NCBI RefSeq assembly: GCF_003121895.1
Contig: NZ_QEWW01000001.1
Location: 714,453 to 778,452, forward strand
Direction of reading: 5' to 3'
DNA length: 64,000 nucleotides
Source of the DNA: Ignatzschineria cameli
Lineage (GTDB): Bacteria; Pseudomonadota; Gammaproteobacteria; Cardiobacteriales; Wohlfahrtiimonadaceae
The position numbers and the translations under genes are program-made. Within the stretch, counting starts at the first letter, position 1. Every line of letters starts with the position of its first letter. A model generated the notes under the pieces. It ran no database searches. It saw nothing but the letters and a program-made list of their open reading frames with translations, and had not been told where the DNA came from. Shown in pieces: positions 52,750-62,949 of the stretch.

Positions 52750-53973
52750 CTAACGCTCTCTTAACGCCTCTTTAACACGACCAAATGGCTTCATTAAGTA
52801 ATCAAATACTGTCTTATCGCCTGTTTTAATATCAACAGTTGCGATCATTCCCGGCACAATAGGAAACTCATTTCCACTCTTCTTATCTATAAGAGAATCG
52901 GTCTCTGTTAAGATAAAGACGCGATAGTAGAAGACATCAGGCTTTGTCTCATCTTGAATGGTATCAGGAGAGATGACTGTCACCTTGCCATCAAGACCTC
53001 CAAAAATAGAGTAATCATATGCTGTAATCTTCACCTTAGCATCTTGCCCTGGATGAATATAGGCAATATCTCGAGGCGAAATACGTGCTTCAATCAAGAG
53101 CTGATCATCTAAAGGGACAATCTGCATCAATTCACCATTAGGAGGTACGACACCTCCTCGAGTCGTTAACATCACATTTTTAACAACGCCACGAACGGGG
53201 GAGCGCAAGGTTAAACGTGAAAGAGAATCTTCCCGACCTCGAACCACTGACTCTAATGATTCCGCTTCCGCTTGGACTTTACTCAGCTCTTCACGCGCCT
53301 GAACCATATATTCAGAAAGCTTATCTGTAATTTGTGATTCAAGATCGACTACTTGACGCTGAAGTTTTAAAACATCAACATTACTCGCTGCCCCTTGTTG
53401 CGCTAAGGATCGTGTCAATTCCAACTCAGATTGAACTAATGCTAGCGATTGCTCTAGACCTTTAACAGATTCTTCAAGCGCTTTTTTACGCGTTTGATAG
53501 AGGCGTGTCTCCGCTTGAATCAATTCAGGAAAAGCATCTAACTCATCAGGGAAATCCAACTCACTATAATCAACTTCAGCCTCAAGGCGTGCGATACTAG
53601 CTAGTGCAGCGCGATATTTTGCCGCACTCTCCTCTACAGTTGCCTCTGTTTTCGTAAGATCTAACTGAGCCAATACTTGCCCTTTATCGACAATATCCCC
53701 TTCCCGAACATAAAGTTCAGAGATAATCCCTCCTTCCAAAGATTGAATTACCTGCTCTCGAGAGGTCGGAACCACTTTTCCTGATCCGGTGGAAACCTCA
53801 ACAATCTCCGCAAAATAGGACCAGGTAATTAACGCTACCAATAGCAGTAAAAACGCCCAAATAATACGGGACGACTTTACTATTTCAGATTCACCAATAT
53901 GATCCTTATAGCGTCGTTGATCATCTTCATAATCTAATAACAAGAGATCGTGCTTTTTATCAGCTTTACTCAT
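52750..53973 (-). CDS. Type I secretion membrane fusion protein (HlyD/LapC family)
   Basis: The 407-residue adaptor links the inner-membrane ABC exporter to TolC. It has a cytoplasmic N-terminus, one span (about 33-52, IIWAFLLLLVALITWSYFA) and a split barrel-sandwich domain (GKVVPTSREQVIQSLEGGIISELYVREGDIVDKGQVLAQLD and LRSPVRGVVKNVMLTTRGGVV) around a long coiled coil (about 110-250). The C-terminal beta domain (FPIVPGMIATVDIKTGDKTVFDYLMKP) carries the HlyD family signature. AAGAGG precedes the ATG. It lies 91 bp after the ABC gene. Confidence 0.95.
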   Translation of the reverse strand: MSKADKKHDLLLLDYEDDQRRYKDHIGESEIVKSSRIIWAFLLLLVALITWSYFAEIVEVSTGSGKVVPTSREQVIQSLEGGIISELYVREGDIVDKGQVLAQLDLTKTEATVEESAAKYRAALASIARLEAEVDYSELDFPDELDAFPELIQAETRLYQTRKKALEESVKGLEQSLALVQSELELTRSLAQQGAASNVDVLKLQRQVVDLESQITDKLSEYMVQAREELSKVQAEAESLESVVRGREDSLSRLTLRSPVRGVVKNVMLTTRGGVVPPNGELMQIVPLDDQLLIEARISPRDIAYIHPGQDAKVKITAYDYSIFGGLDGKVTVISPDTIQDETKPDVFYYRVFILTETDSLIDKKSGNEFPIVPGMIATVDIKTGDKTVFDYLMKPFGRVKEALRER

Positions 53974-54064
53974 ATAAACCTCTTAAATTTCTCTAATATC
54001 TACGGGGAAAATCTCTTCTAGAAAGCGCTAGCTTTAGTCTGCTTTGCTTACTGTCATCTCTGAA

Positions 54065-56278
54065 TTACTTCTTCCCCGATAATTGCGCTAATATCTTCTC
54101 TTTAGGACCATCTAAAACAATACGTCCATTATTAATGACGATAATACGATCCATCAGATTCACAACACTCATCTTGTGAGTGGCAACGATCAATGTTTTT
54201 CCAATACTCCAACCCTCTAATGCTGAAATAAAGCCCTTTTCCGTGACATCGTCAAGCGCTGAAGTTGGCTCATCTAACAGTGCAATATGGGGATTACGGA
54301 TAAAGAGTCTTGCTAGTAACAGAGATTGTCTCTGACCACCCGATAGACCATGCCCTCCCTCTGCAATCACGTAATCTAATCCGGTAGGCAATTGACTTAC
54401 AAAACCCGCAGCCCCAGTCATATTGAGGGCATGAATAAGATTATCATCTGTTGCCAATGGGGCACCAAAGAGTAAGTTTTCACGAATGGTTCCATGGAAA
54501 AGACGAGAGTTTTGACTCATCAAACCAACATCTCGACGAACATCAGCAGGATCGATATGGGCAAGGCTAACCCCATCGAGCGTGACAACGCCACCCTTAG
54601 GAGTTAATAGTCCGGAAAGAACCTGTAATAAGGTTGATTTTCCGGCACCATTTCGCCCAAGAACCGCAATCTTTTCTCCTGGCTTGATCTCTAAATTCTC
54701 TATCGTTAATGAGGGCGCTTGACTCTCTGCATGATAAAAAAATTGTGCATTTTTAATCTGATAATGGCCGGCAATCGCACTCTTATGAACTCGCTTCTCT
54801 CCTGGCGGATGATCAACAGGAAGCTCCATCAATTGATTAATCCCGGCTAAAGCAACCTTCGCCTGTTGCCAACGACTCAATACCTGAGTAATTCCCGCCA
54901 TCGGCGCAATCATTCTTCCCCCTAAAATAGATGCTGCAATTAAGGACCCTGTTGTTAAATCCCCCTCCATCACCATCGGCGCACCAAAGAGAACAATCAC
55001 AGCAAAAGCGGATGTCTGCACACTCTGCGTCCAGCTATTGAGCGTACTAATTAAGGAGCGAAGACGTAAATTAACATCGGCTGAAACAGCATTGTAATTA
55101 TTCCATTGTGTTTGAAAACGATGCTCCGCCTGTAGTGTTTTGATATCTTCATTTCCTTGGATCGCTTCAACTAACATCGCATTTCGCAATGCTGATTCTC
55201 TCATCGCTTGATTTGCAAAAGCGCGTAGTTTCCCCTGAGCCAAAATACCCGGCAACACCATTAAAATAACAGCACCAATAGGAATCCAGACTAAAGAGCC
55301 GGCGATATACCAAAAGACAAAACAAAATAGAAAAAAGAAAGGCATATCGGCAAATGCTGTTACGGTAGTTGAGGTCAACAACTCCCGCACACTATCTAAC
55401 TCTCTAACTTGCGAGATAAATGTACCGGTCGATTTAGGCCGATGCATATTATTAATACGTAATACATGCCCAAAAACACGATCTGATATACGCATATCTG
55501 CTCGCTTCCCTAACAGATCGGTTACTCTCGTTCGCAGTTTACGCATAATAAAGCCAAAAATAATGGCAACAAAAACCCCACTAAAGAGAACATAGAGGGT
55601 CGGATAAGATTCTGCCGGAATAACCCGGTCATAAACTTGTCGAGTAAAGAGAATACCCGCCAAAGCCAACACATTCACAACAAATGAAGCGATGAAAATA
55701 TGGCTATATGGTTTCCAATCTCTTAAAACAATCTTTCTAAACCATTTCCGATCATGAGGCTTTATATACTCATCAACTCGTGCATCTCTAACTGTATGGG
55801 TTGGTCTTAAAACAATCGCTAACGTAGTGTTCTCTAAGAGATCTTCCCGCGTAATACGACTCTTTAAGCCCCCATCACCACAATAGGTAATGCCCAGATC
55901 ACCATCTTTATCGATCGCATCGATGACCCCAATTTGGCCCTGCTTCAATTGCACAACTAACGGTAAGCGCCAAACTGACAGTTCTGAATCTTCTAATTTT
56001 ATGACACTAAAGCTTAGACCCGCCTGCCGAGCGATACTTCGTAACACATCGCTTACAGGTCGATCACTAAGCCAATGGCTAGTCAATAAAATATTCTCTT
56101 TTGAAGATTCGATACGGTAATGTTTCGCCACCATTAAAATGGCTTCAATCCATGAGCTATAATCTCTCTTATTAGACCCGTTATTGGTCTCATTAGATTC
56201 ATTAGTCTCAGGACTCTCTTTGGTTACTGCTTCAATATTTTCGTTCTCGTTCACAAACTTACTTCCAACATTAATCAT
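54065..56278 (-). CDS. Type I secretion ABC transporter with degenerate C39 domain (LapB-like)
   Basis: The 737-residue protein has three parts. A C39-like domain (about 38-158) has no cysteine at the catalytic place, so it binds rather than cleaves substrate, as in RTX/LapA exporters. The membrane domain spans about 190-460. The nucleotide-binding domain (about 515-737) has GRNGAGKST, LMSQNSRLF, GHGLSGGQRQSLLLARLF and LLDEPTSALDD. The N-terminal 35 residues are acidic and Asn/Glu-rich. It exports large unfolded proteins, probably RTX adhesins, across both membranes with the adaptor and TolC. No RTX substrate gene lies in this window. Confidence 0.94.
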   Translation of the reverse strand: MINVGSKFVNENENIEAVTKESPETNESNETNNGSNKRDYSSWIEAILMVAKHYRIESSKENILLTSHWLSDRPVSDVLRSIARQAGLSFSVIKLEDSELSVWRLPLVVQLKQGQIGVIDAIDKDGDLGITYCGDGGLKSRITREDLLENTTLAIVLRPTHTVRDARVDEYIKPHDRKWFRKIVLRDWKPYSHIFIASFVVNVLALAGILFTRQVYDRVIPAESYPTLYVLFSGVFVAIIFGFIMRKLRTRVTDLLGKRADMRISDRVFGHVLRINNMHRPKSTGTFISQVRELDSVRELLTSTTVTAFADMPFFFLFCFVFWYIAGSLVWIPIGAVILMVLPGILAQGKLRAFANQAMRESALRNAMLVEAIQGNEDIKTLQAEHRFQTQWNNYNAVSADVNLRLRSLISTLNSWTQSVQTSAFAVIVLFGAPMVMEGDLTTGSLIAASILGGRMIAPMAGITQVLSRWQQAKVALAGINQLMELPVDHPPGEKRVHKSAIAGHYQIKNAQFFYHAESQAPSLTIENLEIKPGEKIAVLGRNGAGKSTLLQVLSGLLTPKGGVVTLDGVSLAHIDPADVRRDVGLMSQNSRLFHGTIRENLLFGAPLATDDNLIHALNMTGAAGFVSQLPTGLDYVIAEGGHGLSGGQRQSLLLARLFIRNPHIALLDEPTSALDDVTEKGFISALEGWSIGKTLIVATHKMSVVNLMDRIIVINNGRIVLDGPKEKILAQLSGKK

Positions 56279-56862
56279 TAATTTTAAGTGATAGAACTAA
56301 TCCAACCACAGTTAAACTTATTTACTTATTATACATTTTTGATAAATATCAATACAGAAATATTGATAATAATTGATGAGATTTTTTAAGCTATCAGTTT
56401 GAAATAGGTGCATATTACCATTCACCTTAATAAGAAAAAGTTATGCATAATTAAAAGTATTAACTTTTTATCAAAATGAACATTCTGGCAATCACTACAA
56501 TTCCCAATAATTGCAATCACCTACGCAATAGATCATAAAAAAGATGCCTCAGAGACAACTATTTCACCCATTAACCATTGATCTTAAAACTAAAATAAAA
56601 TCAAACCCTAAATCCCAAATTCCAAATTCCAAATTAAAAGATGAACATGAAAGTGAAAAATAAGATCTAAAATGGAATATAAAAATAAAAAATAGCAGGA
56701 TTAAATGGTATTAAAATCTAAGGATCTATAGTAGATATAATAAAAATATTTAACTTATAATATTTTATAAAATAAAAATGTGTCCAAATAATCAAGATAT
56801 CCCGATAGAAGATATCTTGATCATCATTCTCTTAATAACTTAAACAATTGAATAGCTTAAGC
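56279..56862. other. 584-bp AT-rich interval between the tolC-like and ABC exporter genes
   Basis: No coding frame. It includes a 7-bp tandem repeat CCAAATT (three copies, 56615-56635) and an 8-bp inverted repeat AAGATATC/GATATCTT (56794-56801/56811-56818) without a T run. The promoter of the ABC exporter gene is expected near its left end. The length argues that the TolC gene and the exporter genes are separate transcripts. Confidence 0.55.
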
Positions 56863-58311
56863 TTAATAGGTCTCTATCTTTAAAACTTCTTTCAATTTAC
56901 CCTGATAGAAAGCACAATCTAGCTGAGCTTGAATAATATCAAATTGATTATTGACCACCTCAACCTGCGCCTGATGATATTCACGCTCAGAGTTCAATAG
57001 ATCCACTAATGTCCTTGTACCAAGCTCTAAATATTGCTTCTTATATAACTCTTTAGTATTTCGAAGATTCTCAACTCTTTGAGAGAGTAGATTTTTGCGT
57101 TTGTGTAAATTTTCTAAATGGATGCGAGTATCATCCATCTTTTGACTAACATCTAAACGAACCTCTGCCTTTTTTGCATCAGCCGTTCGCGCCCTACTTG
57201 CTGCCGCACGCTTACTTGCAGATAATCCCCCACCTTGATAAACAGGCATTGAGACATTAAGGCTAACGGTAGAATCGATACGGGATCCATAACGAGGCGT
57301 TGCATTTAAAGCTCTAGAAGCATTTCCTCTTATAGAGATTGTTGGTAATTCATCTGCTCTTGCTCGCTCTAATTCCGCAAGCGCCCGCTCTGCCTCTAAC
57401 TCAGCAACTTGATAGGCAGGAATTGCCGACCATTCTGGATCAACAGCACAAGCCGCGGCTAAAGTTGTCGGCAGTTTCCCGACAGTTGCGCTAGTAATCT
57501 GCGGTTGCCCAATAATAATTCCTAAGGTGCGTAAAATACTTTGATGTTGAGTGACTGTATCAAGCTCTTCTGAGAGAACATCATCTAATCGAGATTTTGC
57601 TTGATAGACATCGGAGAGGTTACTTGCCCCTTTCTCATATCGCTCTTCCACTAATTTACCTAATGCAGATACTCTTGCAACCTGACCTTTTGCTAACTCT
57701 GTCAACTGTTTATAGCGATCAGTAGAGACTACTGCTAATGCGGCCATATGTGCTAACTCTTCATTAGTCATCGAGGTGTATGCTTTAGCTGTCAAATAAC
57801 TATACTCGGCACTCTTTACCTCGCTTGAGCGCTTACCAAAGTCGTAAAGGACCTGCTCTATATTAAGATTAATATCTTGTAGAAACTCACGATCATAGCG
57901 ATCTGATCGATTACTATCCCTCCGCATTCCTATCCCACCACTAATTTGAGGATAATATTTCGATTCAGCAACCGTTATCAACTCTTCTTCTGTTCGCTCA
58001 TCACCCTTTGCTTGCGTTACTCTTGGGTGATAAAAGACGATCGCTTGCGCTGCTTCTTGTAGAGTAATATTCCCTTTTTTAATGGTATTTCTACTACTAT
58101 TTTCATCAGCTGCAACCTTAACTTGATTTGATCTTTGCGTCTTCTCTTCTAACTTTTTAGATAAAGCCTGGAGCTTTTGTGCCTCTGCACTATCATCACT
58201 TGCCCAATCAGGAGATTGAGTTTTTGAGGCAGAATTGCTTCCCGCACATGAGATTAACAGGATACTCAAAAGGCTTATTGTTATTGCTTTAATAGAGGAG
58301 TTACTTTTCAT
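56863..58311 (-). CDS. TolC family outer-membrane channel (LapE-like)
   Basis: The 482-residue protein has a lipoprotein-like signal: hydrophobic core and LLISCAGS, with Cys22 as possible lipid site. Two TolC repeats follow: NITLQEAAQAIVFYHPRVTQAKGDERTEEELITVAESKYYPQISGGIGMRRD and the second half with AELEAERALAELERARADELPTISIRGNASRAL. SLNVSMPVYQGG is typical of the beta-strand returns. It is the channel for the adjacent type I exporter. The acidic linker at 45-75 is not part of the barrel. Confidence 0.9.
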   Translation of the reverse strand: MKSNSSIKAITISLLSILLISCAGSNSASKTQSPDWASDDSAEAQKLQALSKKLEEKTQRSNQVKVAADENSSRNTIKKGNITLQEAAQAIVFYHPRVTQAKGDERTEEELITVAESKYYPQISGGIGMRRDSNRSDRYDREFLQDINLNIEQVLYDFGKRSSEVKSAEYSYLTAKAYTSMTNEELAHMAALAVVSTDRYKQLTELAKGQVARVSALGKLVEERYEKGASNLSDVYQAKSRLDDVLSEELDTVTQHQSILRTLGIIIGQPQITSATVGKLPTTLAAACAVDPEWSAIPAYQVAELEAERALAELERARADELPTISIRGNASRALNATPRYGSRIDSTVSLNVSMPVYQGGGLSASKRAAASRARTADAKKAEVRLDVSQKMDDTRIHLENLHKRKNLLSQRVENLRNTKELYKKQYLELGTRTLVDLLNSEREYHQAQVEVVNNQFDIIQAQLDCAFYQGKLKEVLKIETY

Positions 58312-58691
58312 TAGAATCCATTAAAAAAATCAAAACTTGTAATTAAAAGCTGCTTTTCTATAAAAGATTACAGCCTTGAGGAGTTGCATATACCGTATAT
58401 ACTCCATATATCTACAGTCGTATACCTACAAAATATACTTACAATATCCGAAGTTACAAATTATAACTGATTACAAAGCAATATAGTAAAATTATTATTC
58501 AGCTTTAACATGACATAAAAAATGAGCAATGATTAATACAAGAAGTAGCGATAAACTATTGCTCTTTAGTATTAATTATTGCCCAATATTTTATTAACAA
58601 TTTGTTATTAAGGTTTAATAGAAGTTTAATAGAGGCTTAATTGAATATCGATTAAACACTGACTAAAAATCTATTGAGTAACCATCAATAA
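58312..58691. other. 380-bp interval between pdxS and the TolC-like gene
   Basis: Non-coding and AT-rich. ATATACCGTATATACTCC near 58388-58405 is a palindromic run in the likely TolC promoter region. There is no pdxT frame here, although pdxT commonly follows pdxS. Confidence 0.5.
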
Positions 58692-59543
58692 CTATCGATC
58701 AGCCATAATCTCATCTGTAGGAATTTTAGAGATTTCGAGACCGCTCATTGGCGCACCTAAATTTTTAGAGAGTTTCGCAAGAAGCTCAAAATTCTCATAA
58801 TTTTTCGTTGCTTCAACAATCGCAGACGCAAATTTCTCTGGATTTTCAGATTTAAAGATACCAGAGCCAACAAAAACACCATCTGCACCTAAAAGCATCA
58901 TCAAGACAGCATCTGCCGGTGTTGCAACACCGCCTGCGGCATAGTTAACAACTGGTAATCGTCCTAATCGTTTAACTTCTTTTACTAACTCATAAGGCGC
59001 CTGATGATCTCTGGCAAAAACCATTAACTCATCATCAGATTTATTGATCAATTGGCGAATTTCCGCATTTACTTCGCGCATGTGACGCACCGCTTCAACG
59101 ATATTACCGGTACCTGGCTCACCTTTCGTTCTCAACATTTTCGCACCTTCACCTAAGCGGCGCAATGCTTCACCGAGATTGCGGCAACCACAGACGAAAG
59201 GCACACGATAATCACTTTTAAGAAGATGATAAACATCATCTGCCGGCGTTAATACTTCACTCTCATCAATATAATCGATATTCATCGCTTCTAAGATTCT
59301 AGCTTCTGCAATATGACCAATACGTACCTTCGCCATAACAGGGATAGATACTGCATTTTGAATCGCTTCAATCAATGCGGGATCTGTTGTTCGTGCAACG
59401 CCCCCTTCCTTACGAATATCTGAAGGAACTCGCTCTAATGCCATTACAGCACAAGCACCCGCGGCTTCTGCAATTTTAGCTTCTTCAACATTCACAACAT
59501 CCATGATAACGCCTCTTTTAGGCATCTCGATAAATTGACTCAT
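58692..59543 (-). CDS. pdxS: Pyridoxal 5'-phosphate synthase subunit PdxS
   Basis: The 283-residue protein is the synthase subunit of the DXP-independent vitamin B6 pathway, which makes PLP from ribose-5-P, glyceraldehyde-3-P and ammonia. Intact blocks: [47 protein letters not shown] (active-site Lys), [11 protein letters not shown] with the second Lys region, and [45 protein letters not shown] precedes the ATG. The glutaminase subunit gene pdxT is not adjacent. The divergent neighbour is a MocR/PdxR regulator, which probably controls it. Confidence 0.96.
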   Translation of the reverse strand: MSQFIEMPKRGVIMDVVNVEEAKIAEAAGACAVMALERVPSDIRKEGGVARTTDPALIEAIQNAVSIPVMAKVRIGHIAEARILEAMNIDYIDESEVLTPADDVYHLLKSDYRVPFVCGCRNLGEALRRLGEGAKMLRTKGEPGTGNIVEAVRHMREVNAEIRQLINKSDDELMVFARDHQAPYELVKEVKRLGRLPVVNYAAGGVATPADAVLMMLLGADGVFVGSGIFKSENPEKFASAIVEATKNYENFELLAKLSKNLGAPMSGLEISKIPTDEIMADR

Positions 59544-59763
59544 CTCTTCTCCTTCATTAGGTTCTATTTTTAAAATCGTTCTATTTAATTTCAGCTAAAT
59601 TATTTTAAACTTTTGATTAGGAGTACTAAAACCGTCATCGCAGAATCATAATTGAACGCAAGATGATCGATCGAGTACTCTTTCTTAAACACCATCTACG
59701 ATATATAACTTTCCTTATCAGCAAAAGAGCCATTTGGATGAGTTTATACCCAGCCATTTAAAG
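59544..59763. promoter_or_regulatory. Divergent control region of pdxS and the MocR-type regulator gene
   Basis: About 220 bp between divergent genes, the usual location of PdxR operators. I see AT-rich halves such as TCTATTTTTAAAATCG and TCTATTTAATTTCAGC (59561-59594) that could be direct repeats, but no proven operator. Confidence 0.4.
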
Positions 59764-61191
59764 ATGATGGATTCTCTGATAAATTGGAGGGAATATAGAC
59801 GAAAAATAAAGAAGAAAAAAGAAGCTAAAAAGAGCTATATCGCAATGCATTTTGATATTAAAAAGAGTAGTAAAAAGCCCCTTTATCAACAAATTATCGA
59901 GTCCATCGAAGAGGCGCTTATTGCCGGAAAATTATTACCTGGAGAGAAACTTCCCTCTGAAAGAGAGCTCAGTCACTTCTTCTCAGTTAATCGATCAACT
60001 GTTGTAAGAGCAATGGATGAGTTACATGAGCGCCGTCTTATCATCCGAAAAGTGGGGTCCGGCACTTATATCAACCCACAAAAATGGGGTCAATTTTCAA
60101 AGCCAAGATTACAGTGGAATGGTGCGCTTAATAAAGAGATCTTTCAGCATCCTGTCAAATATAATCTTACAAATGGAGATCTTCCTACAGAGTTATATCC
60201 CTCCTTGCAACTTCCAGAGATTGATTGGCAATTACTGCTTGAAGCAGAGCGGGAGCAAGAATCGATGCGTCTTGGAACAATTGATCTGAGGGAGGCTGTT
60301 CAACGATATCTTCAAAGAAGCCATCAATGGAACGTGCCTATTGAAGAGATTATGATTACTTCCGGCACTCAACAGGCACTCTCCCTCATTGCGCTAGGGC
60401 TATTAAAGAGTGGAGACTCTATCGCCATTGAAAATCCATCCTATTTTTACTCCCTCTCTATCTTTCAAGCACTTGGAATTAGAATATATGGAATTCCTAT
60501 GGATCGAGAAGGAATTATCATCTCTAAATTAGATCAATTACTCCATAAGCATAGAATCAAAATGATCTTTATCAACCCCGTTTTTCATAATCCTACCGGA
60601 CGGGTGATCTCTCTAAAGAGGAAAGAATTACTGATTTCCTACTGCCATCGAAAACAACTTCCTATTGTTGAAGATGATGCTTATGGACAACTAAAGTTCT
60701 ACAATTATATCGATAACACTCCCCTTAAAATGGCAAGCAAGGGGGATAATATCTTCTATTTGGGTTCTCTTTCAAAATATCTCGGTAGATCTATTCGTAT
60801 TGGATGGATGATCGCACCCCGTTCTATTATTGAAAATCTAGCTAATATACGCCAACAACTTGATTCAGGTCTAAGCTCCCTACCCCAATATATGGCCCAG
60901 CACTACCTCGATCACTATGCTAGTAGACATGAAGTAGAGCTGCAGCGGACCTTAAAAATAAAAGCAGATCAATTCACAAATTGGCTCGATTATAATCTTT
61001 CTGATCTATTTAATTATGAGAGACCTCAAGGAGGATTCCACCTCTTTGCAGAACTCAAAATGGAGCGCTCTCAAAAAGAGATTGAGAAGCGATTATTAGA
61101 TCTGGAAATAAGAGGAATTGAAGATAGTTATTTTGGTGGTGATGGATTAGCTTACCGCTTCTCGTTTCCCCACTTCTCGAGTCCTCAATAA
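59764..61191 (+). CDS. MocR/PdxR-family transcriptional regulator (GntR HTH plus aminotransferase domain)
   Basis: The protein has 475 residues from ATG 59764. The frame is open to a TTG at 59734, and ATG 59845 right before the HTH is a further option. A GntR winged helix (KPLYQQIIESIEEALIAGKLLPGEKLPSERELSHFFSVNRSTVVRAMDEL..GSGTYI) is fused to a fold-type I aminotransferase domain that binds PLP: TSGTQQALSLIALGL, NPVFHNPTGRVIS, VEDDAYGQL and the Schiff-base Lys in YLGSLSKYLG. It is divergent from pdxS and so probably a PLP-sensing regulator of B6 synthesis. Its 3' end overlaps the convergent symporter gene by 45 bp. Confidence 0.9.
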   Translation: MMDSLINWREYRRKIKKKKEAKKSYIAMHFDIKKSSKKPLYQQIIESIEEALIAGKLLPGEKLPSERELSHFFSVNRSTVVRAMDELHERRLIIRKVGSGTYINPQKWGQFSKPRLQWNGALNKEIFQHPVKYNLTNGDLPTELYPSLQLPEIDWQLLLEAEREQESMRLGTIDLREAVQRYLQRSHQWNVPIEEIMITSGTQQALSLIALGLLKSGDSIAIENPSYFYSLSIFQALGIRIYGIPMDREGIIISKLDQLLHKHRIKMIFINPVFHNPTGRVISLKRKELLISYCHRKQLPIVEDDAYGQLKFYNYIDNTPLKMASKGDNIFYLGSLSKYLGRSIRIGWMIAPRSIIENLANIRQQLDSGLSSLPQYMAQHYLDHYASRHEVELQRTLKIKADQFTNWLDYNLSDLFNYERPQGGFHLFAELKMERSQKEIEKRLLDLEIRGIEDSYFGGDGLAYRFSFPHFSSPQ

Positions 61192-62538
61192 CCACAATGT
61201 CATTAACGTTAATGGCAAAATAAAGAGTGTTGGACTTCGATAAGGATAGAGAGAGTTAAAGGCAAAAATATCTACCCAAACAGTATCACTCAATATTAGA
61301 AAAAGGAGCGTTCCAAATGTTCCAACTAATAGGGCATAGAAAGCCCCCTTCTCGCTATAACCTTTTAGATAAAATCGCCCCAACATCACAGGGAAATGGG
61401 CACTTGCCACCCAAGAAAATGCAAGACCAAAGAGAAAAGCTAAATTCATCTCTCTAAAAAAATAGGCAAGAGTCGCCCCTAAAACAAAAATGATTAATAC
61501 AGAGAATCGAGCAATGATCAGCTGCCAAGCATTATTCCACTTTTGATCTTTTTTTAAGAGCGGTAAAAGATCATGAGTCACTGTAGCACTAGCCGCCATA
61601 ACAATTCCTGATATGACAGCTAAAACTGTAATAAGAACTAATAGTGCTAAAATAGTTTGGAAAATAGTGCCCCCTAATAGCGAAGCAAGATGGAGTAAGG
61701 TCATGTTTGCGCCTCCTGTCAATTGTTGCCCCTCCAATAAAACGACAGCCCCAAAACCAATTAATAAATTAAGGATAAAAAATAGCGCTATCAATAAAGT
61801 TGTCCCTGCTGCTGAAAAGAGAGCGACTGATTGATTTTTAACTGTAAAAAAACGCATTAATATATGTGGCAATCCTAAAAGACCTAATAATAACCCTAAT
61901 ATTAGTGAAACTTGCTCAATCCCAGAGCTGATTGCCTTGCTTGGCATTAAGTAATCAAAAGAAGCGATTGCCGCCGCACGCAAGAAGAGCTCCTCAAATG
62001 AAAAGTTGACCCGCTCTAAAACTAAATAAGCTAATGTAAAAGCAAATAAAAATAGTAATAACGCTTTGATGCTCTGTATAAAAGTGGTTGCCCTCATACC
62101 ACCAATTAGGACAATAAAGAGCGTGAGTAGAGAGATAATCGATAACGCTGTAATAAAAGTTAAGTTTAGCAATAGAGAGAGTAATGCGCTCGCACCGACT
62201 AACTGCACTAACAAATAAAAGATGGAGATTAAAAGACTCGTAATAGCACTCAAAATTTTTAAACGATCACTATTAAAAGGTCTATTAATTACATCTGAAA
62301 AAGTAAAAGCACCTGTTCCGCGCAATTTATCTGAAAAGAAGAGCAATAATAGAACCCAACCTAATAATGTTGCAACTGCATAAAAGAGTGAATCCATTCC
62401 TTGCGAAAAATACATTGCGATTGATCCAAGAAAAGCAGCAGCCGACAAATAATCACCGGCAAGTGCAAAGGAGTTTTGTAATACCCCTATAGATCGATCC
62501 GCTAAAAAATAGTGGGCTATACTTTTATTTTGATGCAT
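61147..62538 (-). CDS. Sodium:solute symporter family protein (ActP-like), short at the N-terminus
   Basis: The 463-residue SSF protein has about twelve membrane spans. FLADRSIGVLQNSFALAGDYLSAAAFLGSIAMYFSQGMDSLFYAV at the start and GLLGLPHILMRFFTVKN near residue 215 are typical of the acetate/pyruvate symporter branch (ActP, VC_2705-like). Relatives have one more span, about 30-60 residues, before the FLADRSI-like segment. Here the ATG with AGGGAATGAG upstream leaves it out. A small two-helix protein precedes it, as YjcH precedes ActP. The end overlaps the regulator gene on the other strand. Confidence 0.87.
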   Translation of the reverse strand: MHQNKSIAHYFLADRSIGVLQNSFALAGDYLSAAAFLGSIAMYFSQGMDSLFYAVATLLGWVLLLLFFSDKLRGTGAFTFSDVINRPFNSDRLKILSAITSLLISIFYLLVQLVGASALLSLLLNLTFITALSIISLLTLFIVLIGGMRATTFIQSIKALLLFLFAFTLAYLVLERVNFSFEELFLRAAAIASFDYLMPSKAISSGIEQVSLILGLLLGLLGLPHILMRFFTVKNQSVALFSAAGTTLLIALFFILNLLIGFGAVVLLEGQQLTGGANMTLLHLASLLGGTIFQTILALLVLITVLAVISGIVMAASATVTHDLLPLLKKDQKWNNAWQLIIARFSVLIIFVLGATLAYFFREMNLAFLFGLAFSWVASAHFPVMLGRFYLKGYSEKGAFYALLVGTFGTLLFLILSDTVWVDIFAFNSLYPYRSPTLFILPLTLMTLWLLRTREVGKREAVS

Positions 62539-62598
62539 CTCATTCCCTATATCTGTTATAAAAGATTTTATATTGATTAATATTCAATAACGCTCAAT

Positions 62599-62802
62599 CT
62601 ACCGTCTCAATAGATAGACGCTAACATAAAGTAACGCTATAAAAGCTCCCCAAAGCATCGAAATAACCCCGCCTAAAATAGAAAGTGGAATCCCCCATAA
62701 AAAATGAGTTGCTACAAACTGTGGCCAAAATGAGAGGCTTATATAGTAAATAATCATTGGAATAAGTGCTATTAGGGCTAATAATATTCGGCATTGTTTC
62801 AC
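62599..62802 (-). CDS. Small two-helix membrane protein, DUF485/DUF4212-like symporter partner
   Basis: The 67-residue protein has two membrane spans (about 6-26 and 39-63) separated by WPQFVATHFLWGIPLS. Size, topology and position 60 bp upstream of the symporter gene on the same strand match the small partner proteins (DUF485, DUF4212) that accompany SSF symporters. Direct sequence similarity is modest, so the assignment leans on context. It might supply the membrane segment missing from the symporter's N-terminus. Confidence 0.7.
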   Translation of the reverse strand: MKQCRILLALIALIPMIIYYISLSFWPQFVATHFLWGIPLSILGGVISMLWGAFIALLYVSVYLLRR

Positions 62803-62949
62803 TTAAAACTTCATCCTATTCAAGTAGTAATTAGGGTCGAGTTAAATATAGGCTTATTATTGTATCAATCTACAAACTTTAAGCGCATCTTATATCATCT
62901 AAATTTAATCCTCACGCCAGCCATCAAAAGTAATTTCGAATTACTGTTA
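62803..62949. other. Interval before the duplicated element
   Basis: About 150 bp, AT-rich, holding the promoter for the small partner/symporter operon. No other signal seen. Confidence 0.4.
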
